Source of the DNA: Candidatus Acidiferrum typicum
GTDB lineage: Bacteria; Acidobacteriota; Terriglobia; Acidiferrales; UBA7541
Length of the DNA stretch: 6,901 bases
Reading direction: 5' to 3'
Assembly (NCBI GenBank): GCA_002478115.1
Contig: DLMH01000100.1
Coordinates: 1 to 6,901, forward strand
The notes beneath the pieces were generated by a model. The model was given only the letters and a program-made list of their open reading frames with translations, made no database searches and was not told the DNA's origin. Of this stretch, positions 1 through 6,156 are shown piece after piece. Made by a program: the position numbers and the translations under genes. Within the stretch, counting starts at the first letter, position 1. Each line of letters starts with the position of its first letter.

Positions 1-63
1 AAATGGCTGTTACAGTCAACTAGAATCACAAAACGTACTCAGCTAAGCCTTCTAGAATCTGCG

Positions 64-90
64 AATTGACATTTGAAGAGATTGTCAATT
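64..90. repeat. Inverted repeat AATTGACA-N11-TGTCAATT
   Basis: Two perfect 8-base arms, AATTGACA at 64-71 and TGTCAATT at 83-90, are separated by 11 bases. The element sits in an AT-richer stretch (1-178) in which I see no gene. A palindrome of this size could be an operator, a small RNA hairpin, or part of the end of an inserted element. It lies about 90 bp before the point where the glycosyltransferase remnant loses its reading frame, so it may belong to whatever replaced the upstream half of that gene. No function can be assigned from sequence alone. Confidence 0.4.
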
Positions 91-178
91 TAGGGTCCTT
101 TTTTCGGGCAAAAGGTACGAAGTGGGGCCCTCCGTCTGGTGCTGACATGTAAGAACTCTCGCACCTCTCCTGGAATAA

Positions 179-382
179 ATTCTCGGGCCGGTCACCGATG
201 CCGGTGGACTCCTCGCCTCGCCCGGCAGCCCCACCGGACTCCACGACGCCCTCGTACGTGTCCTATCCGATCCCGAACTCCGCGCTAGCCTCCGCTGGCG
301 CAACGCCCTCGCTTACCGCGAGCATTTCTCCTGGCCCGCCATCGCCACCCGCTCCGCCGCCCTCCTCAAATCAACCAAGTGA
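179..382 (+). pseudogene. C-terminal remnant of a GT4-family glycosyltransferase
   Basis: The frame starting at 179 reads 67 codons to a TGA at 380-382. It shows the usual C-terminal tail of GT-B fold, GT4-type glycosyltransferases: a DAGGLLASPGSP segment (the 'DAG-LL-P-dP' loop), then ALVRVLSDPELRASL, then REHFSWPAIATRSAALL, matching the common 'lsDpelR..l...a..r...FsW......' ending. Such enzymes transfer sugars from nucleotide donors in O-antigen, exopolysaccharide and LPS-core synthesis, which fits the neighbouring rhamnose genes. The frame is closed by a TAA at 176-178, and the catalytic C-terminal domain core (including the E-x7-E region) and the whole N-terminal domain are absent, so this is the broken end of a gene. 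No start codon with a ribosome site is visible. A longer open frame in another phase across the same bases (from 198) is Pro/Ser-rich and is only a shadow. The break point is near 176-182. Confidence 0.6.
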
Positions 383-389
383 GCTGCGG

Positions 390-430
390 AAAAACGGTCG
401 GCAGTGTTATTTCTGGCTCTGCCACTGTCC
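390..430 (-). terminator. Possible rho-independent terminator after rfbD
   Basis: On the minus strand, just past the rfbD stop, GGACAGTG (430-423) can pair with CACTGCC (406-400) through a stem with one bulged A. The loop is 16 bases, and five U residues (394-390) follow after a short gap. The stem is modest and the U-run is five bases downstream of it, so this is a weak candidate. Its position, 12 bp after the stop and between convergent reading frames, is right for ending the rfbC-rfbD transcript. Confidence 0.35.
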
Positions 431-441
431 CTTGGTGACAA

Positions 442-1380
442 TCACAGGTTAGAGAAGGCCGAGTGCAATTGAATGCGCCAACCGGGCAAATGAACATTGA
501 AAGTCCGAGAGAGATGTTCATTGGAGAGGACGGAATAGGCTGGGCGCTGGGCGGGCGTTGGATATTCGGCGGTCGTGATGGGAACAATGCGCTGTACGAT
601 CAGGGGCCGACCAGCGGTTGCGGCGACAATCCAGGAAAGATCGGATGGAGCACGCGAAGCTTCCTCGCGAATAGCCTGTGCGAAATCAAACCATGTCGTG
701 GTTCCAGAAGCCGTCATATGATAAGTACCGCTTACGTTTGAGAGCGAAGATACAAGATCTGGGACTATCGAAAGATTCTGAAGGATGGATGCGGTCGCGT
801 TGGCTATTTCACGGCACCAAGTTGGCGCACCGACCTGATCATTCACAATTCGCAACTCTTCCTGTTGCGAAGCAAGGCGCAAAATGTTCAGAAGGAAGTT
901 TCGTCCTCGCGTTCCATAAAGCCAAGCGGTGCGTAAAATCAGGTGCGGTGCTCCAATTTGACGAACGGCTTCTTCGCCGGCAAGTTTCGTTTGCCCGTAG
1001 ACGCTCGCAGGGCGCGTCGGATCGCCCTCGACGTAGGGGGACTTCTTCAATCCATCAAAAACATAATCGGTTGAAAAGTGCACCAGCGCCGCACCGAGTT
1101 TCTTTGCTTCTTCGGCAAGGATACCAGGAGCTTCTGCGTTGACGGCGCGAGCGGCATCCTGATCCGTCTCGGCTTGGTCGACCGCCGTATAAGCAGCGGC
1201 ATTCACAATGATCCGCGGGCGGAGTTCCTGAACCATGCGGCGAATCTCGCTGGAATTGGAAAGATCCAAATCCCTACGATCCAAGGCGATCAGTTTCCCT
1301 AACCGCGGAAGAAGTCGTTCGAGTTCGAAGCCGATCTGGCCATTCTTGCCAGTTAATAGGATCGTAGCCGGAGTAATCAT
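442..1380 (-). CDS. rfbD: dTDP-4-dehydrorhamnose reductase (RmlD)
   Basis: A 312-residue short-chain dehydrogenase/reductase that carries out the last step of dTDP-L-rhamnose synthesis in the cytoplasm: NAD(P)H reduction of dTDP-4-dehydro-L-rhamnose at C4. The N-terminal Rossmann loop TGKNGQIG lies at 10-17, followed by NAAAYTAVDQAE at 60-71, STDYVFDG at 103-110 and the catalytic pair Tyr128/Lys132 in YGQTK, then RTAWLYG near 150. Thr104-Asp105 next to the active site are typical of RmlD. The length matches the family (about 290-310). The ATG at 1380-1378 overlaps the rfbC stop as ATGA and has only a weak ribosome site of its own (AAGAAA), so translation is probably coupled to rfbC. The C-terminal region around 205-225 is somewhat longer and Ser-rich compared with enterobacterial forms. 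The product would feed rhamnosyltransferases, none of which is intact in this window. Confidence 0.95.
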   Translation of the reverse strand: MITPATILLTGKNGQIGFELERLLPRLGKLIALDRRDLDLSNSSEIRRMVQELRPRIIVNAAAYTAVDQAETDQDAARAVNAEAPGILAEEAKKLGAALVHFSTDYVFDGLKKSPYVEGDPTRPASVYGQTKLAGEEAVRQIGAPHLILRTAWLYGTRGRNFLLNILRLASQQEELRIVNDQVGAPTWCREIANATASILQNLSIVPDLVSSLSNVSGTYHMTASGTTTWFDFAQAIREEASRAPSDLSWIVAATAGRPLIVQRIVPITTAEYPTPAQRPAYSVLSNEHLSRTFNVHLPGWRIQLHSAFSNL

Positions 1381-1937
1381 TTTCTTGGATACCGAGGAAG
1401 ATCTCCAAGCAAGGCAGCGGAGAGTGCTGGATACTTCGCATCCTTTTCCGAGATCAAAGGATTGGCAATTCCCCAGGAAATATGGAGTGCTGGATCGTTC
1501 CAGATGATTCCGCGCTCATCTGCGGGATTATAGAAGGCGCTGCACTTGTAAAGGAACTGAACCCTTTCACTGAGGGCGAGAAACCCATGGGCAAAGCCAA
1601 CGGGAATATAAATCTGATTCTGCTCGCGAGCGGAAAGAAGCAAGCCAGTCCACCGGCCGAAAGTTGGAGAGCCAATCCGGACGTCCAGGGCCACGTCAAA
1701 CGCCTCCCCTTCAATAACCCGGCAGAGTTTTGCTTGCGCGTGATGCAGTTGGTAGTGAAGCCCACGGAGGGTCCCTTTAGATGAGAAAGAGTGGTTGTCC
1801 TGAACAAAAGAATCGTTGATTCCAAGTTCTGCAAATTTCCCGCGATGATAGGTTTCCATGAAGAAGCCGCGCGAATCAGTGAAGACCTTCGGGCGGAGTT
1901 CATAAACACCGGGCAGAGATGTCGCGGTTCTTTCCAA
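1377..1937 (-). CDS. rfbC: dTDP-4-dehydrorhamnose 3,5-epimerase (RmlC)
   Basis: A 186-residue cupin-fold epimerase that inverts C3 and C5 of dTDP-4-dehydro-6-deoxy-D-glucose. Family marks in order: FTDSRGFFMET at 19-29, QDNHSFSSKGTLRGLHYQ at 46-63 with the catalytic base His61, DVALDVR at 81-87, IPVGFAHGF at 111-119, the catalytic Tyr130 in FLYKCSAFY, ERGIIWND at 141-148, and Asp166 in SEKDAKYP, the likely partner of His61. The start is a TTG at 1937-1935. It is chosen because the protein then begins like other RmlC proteins (a few residues before LPGV) and because AGAGGAGAA lies at 1956-1948, about 12 bases upstream. The frame stays open leftward of this codon to 2000, but I see no ATG or GTG with a ribosome site there. 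It is the first gene of a two-gene leftward unit with rfbD (4-base overlap). Confidence 0.95.
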   Translation of the reverse strand: MERTATSLPGVYELRPKVFTDSRGFFMETYHRGKFAELGINDSFVQDNHSFSSKGTLRGLHYQLHHAQAKLCRVIEGEAFDVALDVRIGSPTFGRWTGLLLSAREQNQIYIPVGFAHGFLALSERVQFLYKCSAFYNPADERGIIWNDPALHISWGIANPLISEKDAKYPALSAALLGDLPRYPRK

Positions 1938-2506
1938 GGGGGCTAGGTTCTCCTCTGTGGGAAGGATGCTGGCCAGAAAATCGGCGCAACCAATGAAAGC
2001 TTACCACCTCCATAGGCGCCGTGGGAGCTAAGCGCGGGGACCAAGCGCTCATTTACAGACCGACCTCCGAGTCGAGAGCAATAGTAAAGGTGGAAATCAT
2101 GAAATGGTGAATGGTTGAAGCGTACCGGGCCGGATTCTCAACTTGCAGCGCCGCGAGGCCAGGGCACGAGATGTCGCCAGCAAAGGGATACATATCGCTT
2201 TGAAAACAAATGTGTTCGGGTGTTTCTCTCTGCAGGCTGGCCAGATCCAGGGTAACTTAGTGCCGTTAGGTGGAACCACTCTGGGGCGGACTCGACTACA
2301 GCCTATATCTTTCAGACCATCCCTTTTGGTAGCTTATTTCCGTATGAATAAGTTAGAGCAATCTACGAAAGAGACCATCAGGCACTCAATGGAAGTTAGT
2401 TTGCAAATGCGGTTTCTGGTCGGCATAAGAGTAAGTTCACAGGTCCAAAGACCTCGGTTCGGATGACCATTGAAGTCATTCTGGCTCGAAGGGAGAATCG
2501 CTCCAT
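1938..2506. promoter_or_regulatory. Divergent intergenic region between rfbC and rfbA (569 bp)
   Basis: No convincing gene is seen on either strand. The longest open frame (2143-2466, + strand) has no ribosome site and no recognisable motif. As the two rml pairs are transcribed away from this region, it should hold both promoters. Minus-strand candidate for rfbC: TTGCTC (2081-2076), 18 bp, then TGTAAA (2057-2052), only a moderate match to sigma-70. I see no clear -35/-10 pair for rfbA. The ribosome site of rfbA, AAGGGAG (2489-2495), lies at its right edge. A perfect small reading frame ATG-AAA-TGG-TGA at 2099-2110, with AAAGGTGG upstream, is probably chance. The region is long for a divergent promoter and may contain old insertions or lost genes. 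Confidence 0.4.
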
Positions 2507-3277
2507 ATGAAAGGTGTCGTGCTTGCTGGTGGTAAAGGGTCACGGCTTTCACCCCTCACTCGGGTCACAAATAAACACCTCCTGCCAGTCTATGACCGAC
2601 CCATGATTTTCTATCCGATCCAGACTCTGGTGGACGCCGGCATACGCGACATCATCGTCGTCACCGGCGGACAAAACTCCGGCGATTTTCTCCGCCTCCT
2701 CTCCAACGGTAAGGATTTCGACCTTCGCCGCATCCATTACACCTATCAGGAAGGCGAAGGGGGCATTGCTGATGCACTGCGGCTTGCCGAACCGTTCGTC
2801 GAAGGCGAGAAGATCTGCGTGGTTCTTGGCGACAACATCATCGAAAACAATATTTGCGCCTCTAAAATCGCGTTCGACAAACAGGAAAAGGGCGCCCACA
2901 TCATCTTAAAGGAAGTGCCGGACCCCGAGCGCTTCGGCTGTCCCGAAATCTCCGATGGCAGAATTTTGGGTATTGAAGAGAAGCCCAAAGTCCCGAAATC
3001 GAATTTCGCCGTCACGGGCATCTATTTTTACGATGCCACGGTTTTCGAGAAAATCGGCCGCACCAAACCCAGTTGGCGCAATGAACTTGAAATTACTGAC
3101 GTCAACAATATGTATCTACATGAAGGTACGCTAACCCATAGCCTTCTCGATGGTTGGTGGACTGATGCAGGGACCTTTGAGTCTCTTCTTCGCGCTACGA
3201 ACCTGGCCGCCGAAACCGGTGCAAACAAAATGCCCGGCCGTGGCGCGCCGCCCCGGCAACTGAAGCACGCAGAGTAA
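2507..3277 (+). CDS. rfbA: Glucose-1-phosphate thymidylyltransferase (RmlA), short form
   Basis: A 256-residue nucleotidyltransferase that makes dTDP-glucose and pyrophosphate from glucose-1-phosphate and dTTP, the first step of the rhamnose pathway. The signature loop AGGKGSRLSPLT is at 7-18, followed by Lys23 and LLPVYDRPMI at 25-34. The sugar/base-binding YQEGEGGIADAL is at 80-91, the Mg2+ ligand Asp109 is in VVLGDN, EEKP is at 157-160, VTGIYFYD at 169-176, and the second metal ligand Asp220 is in WWTDAGTFESL. The ATG at 2507 follows AAGGGAG by about 11 bases. Most characterised RmlA proteins are about 290 residues. This one stops soon after the DAGT motif, so it lacks most of the C-terminal helical region that forms the dimer-interface regulatory site in the long enzymes. 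It therefore belongs to the short class, which raises the question of whether dTDP-rhamnose feedback is altered. rfbB follows after 47 bp on the same strand. Confidence 0.95.
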   Translation: MKGVVLAGGKGSRLSPLTRVTNKHLLPVYDRPMIFYPIQTLVDAGIRDIIVVTGGQNSGDFLRLLSNGKDFDLRRIHYTYQEGEGGIADALRLAEPFVEGEKICVVLGDNIIENNICASKIAFDKQEKGAHIILKEVPDPERFGCPEISDGRILGIEEKPKVPKSNFAVTGIYFYDATVFEKIGRTKPSWRNELEITDVNNMYLHEGTLTHSLLDGWWTDAGTFESLLRATNLAAETGANKMPGRGAPPRQLKHAE

Positions 3278-3324
3278 GCTAATTTAAACTAGCTGGTTTC
3301 CGTCTAACGGAAGGGAGAAGTAGC

Positions 3325-4350
3325 GTGAAAGTTCTGGTCACGGGTGGGGCTGGATTTATCGGTTCCAATTTCGTCCGTCATTTATTGCTTACCCGCAGCG
3401 ATGTAGAAGTCATCAATTTCGATAAGCTGACATACGCCGGCAATCCTGAAAGCCTTAGCGACGTCGCAGCGAACCCGCGCTATTCCTTCGTTCGTGGAGA
3501 TATCACCGATCTCCGGGCCGTGACGGATGTCTTCCAGAAAGGTCTCGACGCCGTCATCAATTTCGCCGCAGAAACCCACGTCGACCGCAGCATCGAGGAT
3601 GCCTCTCCCTTCTTGATGACAAATATCTTCGGCACACATTGCCTGCTTAACGCCGCACGCACTTTCCGCTTGAAGCATTTCATCCACATAAGCACCGATG
3701 AAGTTTATGGGAGCGCTCCTGCCGGTGCCAGCTTCACGGAAGAGACTCACCTTGACCCTCGCAGCCCCTACGCTGCGAGTAAGGCGTCAGCGGACCATTT
3801 TGTATCCGCCTGCGCCAACACCTTCGGCATCTCTGCAGTCATTCTGCGCTGCACGAACAACTACGGACCGTTCCAATTCCCCGAAAAGCTCATTCCCCTG
3901 ACGATCGCGAATGCCCGCGAGGATAAAGAACTTCCCATTTACGGGGATGGGATGCAGGAGCGCGACTGGCTCTTCGTCGAGGACTATTGCCGCGCCATTG
4001 CCTTGACCCTTGAAAGAGCAAAGCCTGGCGCTATTTACAACGTCTCCGCTGGCCTTCCCCAGGCAAACCTCAAAATCGTTCGAACGATCCTCGCTTATCT
4101 GGGCAAGCCGGATTCCCTGATTAAGTATGTGAAGGATCGCCCGGGACATGACCGCCGTTACGCGCTCGATAGCTCCAAGATTCGGCGGGAACTCGGCTGG
4201 AAACCTCAAGTTTTGTTCGAGGAGGGGATTCGCCGGACGATTGATTGGTACATTCAGAACACGGCTTGGCTTGGGCACGCCCGCTCCGGTGAATATCTAA
4301 AATACTACGAGCGGCACTACGTCCGCCGAGCGGAAACCTTCAGAGGATAA
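3325..4350 (+). CDS. rfbB: dTDP-glucose 4,6-dehydratase (RmlB)
   Basis: A 341-residue extended short-chain dehydrogenase that converts dTDP-glucose to dTDP-4-dehydro-6-deoxyglucose with a tightly bound NAD+. Motifs in order: TGGAGFIG at 6-13 (NAD loop), DKLTYAGN at 33-40, GDITD at 58-62, FAAETHVDRSI at 80-90, the catalytic STDEVYG at 123-129 (Thr124, Asp125, Glu126), and Tyr149/Lys153 in YAASK. These are followed by NNYGPFQFPEKLIP, GDGMQERDWLFVEDYCRAI and DRPGHDRRYALDSSK, all hallmarks of RmlB. Length is normal. The start is a GTG at 3325, supported by AAGGGAG at 3311-3317 with 7 bases of spacing and by the Rossmann motif starting at residue 3. It is probably co-transcribed with rfbA. No terminator is obvious after its TAA, and the next 160 bp hold no recognisable gene. 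Confidence 0.96.
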   Translation: MKVLVTGGAGFIGSNFVRHLLLTRSDVEVINFDKLTYAGNPESLSDVAANPRYSFVRGDITDLRAVTDVFQKGLDAVINFAAETHVDRSIEDASPFLMTNIFGTHCLLNAARTFRLKHFIHISTDEVYGSAPAGASFTEETHLDPRSPYAASKASADHFVSACANTFGISAVILRCTNNYGPFQFPEKLIPLTIANAREDKELPIYGDGMQERDWLFVEDYCRAIALTLERAKPGAIYNVSAGLPQANLKIVRTILAYLGKPDSLIKYVKDRPGHDRRYALDSSKIRRELGWKPQVLFEEGIRRTIDWYIQNTAWLGHARSGEYLKYYERHYVRRAETFRG

Positions 4351-4516
4351 CCGGCTATCCGTTCTGCGATCAGGAAAGACAAACTTGCCAAGAAGCTTGA
4401 TTTCGCCTCACGAGCAAGACCAGCGCTGGCACCCAAACAGGCGCTAGGATGCGCAGGAAGAAGGGTGAACCATGTCACTTGCCCGCAGACAGTTTGTCGG
4501 AGATCATCACCATCCC

Positions 4517-4862
4517 TCAATTTTTCTCGATCTGCAAAACCGCCATCAAGGACGTGCCCAGAAGCTTCTATGGAATGGGTTCGCATTTGGCCAGCAATCC
4601 CAGCGCGTTATTGAGGCCCTGCGTGCGCGTATGGAATCCACTGGTGATAATCTTGCCCTGATCGTGCCTCCCCAGGAGCCACATTTTGCGAAGCAGCAGC
4701 GTCGGCACGAGTGGCAGCCCCCAATACGTCCATCTCGCAACTTCCAACTGGCTCCGCCCGCACTCTCCTGCAACATCTGGATCGAATAGCGCCGCACATG
4801 GCCGGCGGCCACATCGTACGCGTGAGGCGAGCGGAAAGGTGTGGAGTAGCTGACATAGTCTG
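4517..4862 (-). pseudogene. C-terminal half of a class I SAM-dependent methyltransferase, degraded
   Basis: Read on the minus strand, one frame gives STPFRSPHAYDVAAGHVRRYS (about 4845-4780), the late-domain 'D-AGH-RRY' motif of Methyltransf_11/23-type enzymes often found in polysaccharide and glycolipid clusters. About 1 nt is missing near 4753-4758, after which the next frame continues with SQLEVARWTYWGLPLVP, LLLRK and, further on, NNALGLLAKCEPIP. An in-frame TAG at 4570-4568 follows, where this family normally continues (PIPQ..LGTS). KLLGTSLMAVLQIEKN comes after it to a TGA at 4519-4517. The SAM-binding motif I half is absent: family-like sequence stops around 4860, exactly where the integrase fragment and its ribosome site begin on the other strand. 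The loss of the N-terminus, the frameshift and the amber codon together make it non-functional. The original substrate cannot be told; a sugar or lipid-linked intermediate is a guess from context. An overlapping open frame on the plus strand (4472-4789) is a shadow. Confidence 0.65.
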
Positions 4863-4885
4863 GGTCACGGAGAAAGGAGACTCCT

Positions 4886-5176
4886 GTGACCCGTTTACGC
4901 AAGATAATGCTGGAGGAACTCCAGCGTCGCAACTACTCTGAGATCACCACTCGCAAGTACCTGCGGGTGGTGACGGACTTCGCCCGGTATTTCGGCAAGT
5001 CTCCCGACAAGCTAGGACCGAACGAACTTCGAAGCTATCAAGCCTATTTGCTCAAAGAGCGCAAGCTGACACCTGGCACCGCATCCTGCCCCGAGGCTTT
5101 TCCGATCAAGGCTAGCGAATTATCGGGACTTGGCTACAATCACTCAGCAATCGCGTCTGTAGCAGACTTCGGGTAG
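4886..5176 (+). pseudogene. N-terminal fragment of a tyrosine recombinase/integrase
   Basis: GTG at 4886 with AAAGGAG at 4873-4879 (6-base spacing) opens a 96-codon frame. Residues 1-65 are a clear core-binding (SAM-like) N-terminal domain of phage-type integrases: RLRKIMLEELQRRNYSEITTR, then YLRVVTDFARYFGKSPDKL, then RSYQAYLLKERKLTPGT. After Thr65 (5080) the family would go on into the rest of the arm and the catalytic domain, with its Arg...His-x-x-Arg...Tyr residues. Here it switches abruptly to unrelated sequence and stops at 5176, so no catalytic residue exists. In several soil bacteria genes of this type sit beside IS91-like transposases; no transposase is visible here. The fragment lies head to head with the truncated methyltransferase, suggesting that an element inserted into that gene and was later mostly deleted. 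Confidence 0.75.
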
Positions 5177-5190
5177 GGCCGGCCCTTCCC
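5171..5190. repeat. GC-rich palindrome
   Basis: AGGGCCGGCCCT at 5175-5186 is a perfect 12-base palindrome. GGG (5171-5173) and CCC (5188-5190) add three further pairs outside a T-T mismatch. It begins six bases before the end of the integrase fragment's stop codon. There is no U-run after it, so it is not a standard terminator. It could be a recombination or protein-binding site or chance in GC-rich DNA. Confidence 0.35.
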
Positions 5191-5312
5191 CCTGTCCTAA
5201 GATCCGGGTACTTTTTGGGATTTGCCCGCGCCACAATGCGCTGGCTTGCCCGCACCGAACCTTCTATCATGGTTTTAGTGTCTGCCCTGAAAAGAGTTTC
5301 GCGAGGTGCAAA

Positions 5313-5801
5313 ATGCAAGGTTCGCTTCTCGTCCTGACGGGTGCCCTTCTGGCTCTTCCCACACTGTGTGCCGGGCAGGGCGCACAGCCCAAGCCTGTTT
5401 CCAAGAAGAGTTCGACCTCCTCGGCAAAATCGGCGAACACGGCGGCTAAGCCTGTGGAGCAGCCCCCGAAAACCATGTATGCGGAACTGACCATTGGTGA
5501 GTTGATCGCCGAAGACGCGAATCGCTGGTCGGACAAAATGTCCACGCGTGCTGCCGTGGGAGGTTTCATCACTCAGGTAGCCAAAGGAGACGATGGCGAC
5601 ACGGACATTCGCATCTGCGAAAATCCCAAGGTAGAAGGCATGGATCGCGCGCGGTGCATCGTGGCCAAGTGCATACCCAAAATCCCCTGCGATCTTCCGC
5701 AAGTCGGTAGGCCTATCACAGTAAAGGGCATCACCCGATACGACGCCAAAGTCGGCACGCACTGGTGGGAGATTCACCCCGTTGAGGAAATAGAAAAGTA
5801 G
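5313..5801 (+). CDS. Secreted four-Cys protein of unknown function, possible OB-fold
   Basis: A 162-residue protein starting at ATG 5313 with GAGGTG at 5303-5308 upstream. Residues 1-22 form a Sec-type signal peptide (hydrophobic LLVLTGALLALPTL, then CAGQG). Cys19 does not sit in a good lipobox, so a signal peptidase I product is more likely than a lipoprotein. Residues 23-55 are a low-complexity Pro/Lys/Ser/Ala linker. Residues 56-162 form a compact domain with VGGFITQVAKGDDGDTDIRIC, four cysteines (102, 115, 120, 126), ITVKGITRYD at 135-144 and a conserved-looking HWWEIHPVEEI at 150-160. The alternating strands and the GDDGDTDIRI/HWWEIHPV pattern suggest a small OB-fold-like beta barrel, as in secreted hypothetical proteins I associate with Acidobacteria; this is recognition of style, not a named family. 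The even number of cysteines in an exported domain suggests two disulfides. It appears to be a single-gene unit and need not be linked to the rhamnose genes. A TATCAT at 5265-5270 could serve as a -10 site. Confidence 0.85.
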   Translation: MQGSLLVLTGALLALPTLCAGQGAQPKPVSKKSSTSSAKSANTAAKPVEQPPKTMYAELTIGELIAEDANRWSDKMSTRAAVGGFITQVAKGDDGDTDIRICENPKVEGMDRARCIVAKCIPKIPCDLPQVGRPITVKGITRYDAKVGTHWWEIHPVEEIEK

Positions 5802-5880
5802 GTCGCCAGGCCTGAGGGCGGAGAAGGCTCCGTACTAGGCGCAAGATGTCCGATAACGCGAGACTGTTCGACAGCGGCGC

Positions 5881-5910
5881 GCAGCCCGGCTCTTCCCCCA
5901 GCCGGGCAGC
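5881..5910. repeat. Strong GC-rich hairpin downstream of the secreted-protein gene
   Basis: GCCCGGCT (5884-5891) pairs perfectly with AGCCGGGC (5900-5907) around the loop CTTCCCCC. After an A-A mismatch, GC/GC (5881-5882 with 5909-5910) adds two more pairs. It lies 80 bp past the stop at 5801. No U-run follows on either strand, so it is not a classical intrinsic terminator. It may stabilise the 3' end of the mRNA or help termination in another way. Confidence 0.5.
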
Positions 5911-5997
5911 TAGCTCCCTCCATCTCTTCTCGCTCAAACACTTCAACCATGCCAGAGGGATACGATCTGAGTAGGCTCTGCCACGTAGCACCGGTGC

Positions 5998-6025
5998 TTG
6001 ACTTTTTTGATTCGCGGGATAGCAT
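5998..6025 (+). promoter_or_regulatory. Sigma-70-like promoter candidate
   Basis: TTGACT (5998-6003, five of six to TTGACA) is followed after 16 bp by TAGCAT (6020-6025, four of six to TATAAT). It points rightward into the gene-free, structure-rich DNA, with a predicted start near 6032. If real, it could transcribe the proposed intron from outside. Confidence 0.3.
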
Positions 6026-6108
6026 TCATTTTTGAAGTTGGCGCCCTAGGCGAATCGGTGATTCGTGCAACTGGGTTGGACGCGGAGCGACGAAACTTCA
6101 GGACGCAA

Positions 6109-6142
6109 ACCCACAGGATGATAGCGAAAGATTGATGTGGGT
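6109..6142 (+). repeat. Inverted repeat just before the proposed intron
   Basis: ACCCACA (6109-6115) and TGTGGGT (6136-6142) are perfect 7-base arms around 20 bases that include a GCGAAAG. The stem ends 12 bases before the GTGAC taken as a candidate intron 5' end. It may be part of the target site's secondary structure. Confidence 0.35.
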
Positions 6143-6156
6143 GCCGCAATTTCTGT

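Larger units (their letters stand above)
5802..6154. other. Gene-free stretch
   Basis: No gene is supported on either strand. Open frames on the minus strand (5731-5991, 5774-6025, 5943-6149) lack ribosome sites and family-like content, and a 42-codon plus-strand frame at 5846-5974 has no convincing start signal. What can be seen is a strong GC-rich hairpin at 5881-5910, a sigma-70-like promoter candidate at 5998-6025 and a 7-bp stem at 6109-6142. Confidence 0.5.

Noticed and set aside
198..452. Open frame on the plus strand, Pro/Ser-rich
   Set aside because: It is an out-of-phase shadow of the glycosyltransferase tail (frame from 179), which gives clear family sequence. The proline richness comes from reading its GC-rich codons shifted.
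2099..2110. Tiny ORF M-K-W with AAAGGTGG upstream, as a possible leader peptide
   Set aside because: It is more than 390 bp from rfbA, with no attenuator-like stem or U-run after it. Probably chance.
2143..2466. 107-codon plus-strand frame in the rfbC-rfbA gap
   Set aside because: No ribosome site, no motif and a composition like non-coding DNA. It ends just before the true rfbA ribosome site.
4472..4789. Plus-strand open frame of 105 codons
   Set aside because: It lies opposite the methyltransferase remnant, which has recognisable motifs; this strand shows none.
5112..5777. Minus-strand open frame of 221 codons
   Set aside because: It lies opposite the secreted protein, which has a good ribosome site, signal peptide and coherent domain. 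The minus-strand product is Arg/Gly-rich with no motif, typical of antisense frames in GC-rich genes.
5774..6025. Minus-strand open frames in the gap after the secreted protein
   Set aside because: No start signals and no family-like sequence. The longest merely reads through the GC-rich hairpin region.
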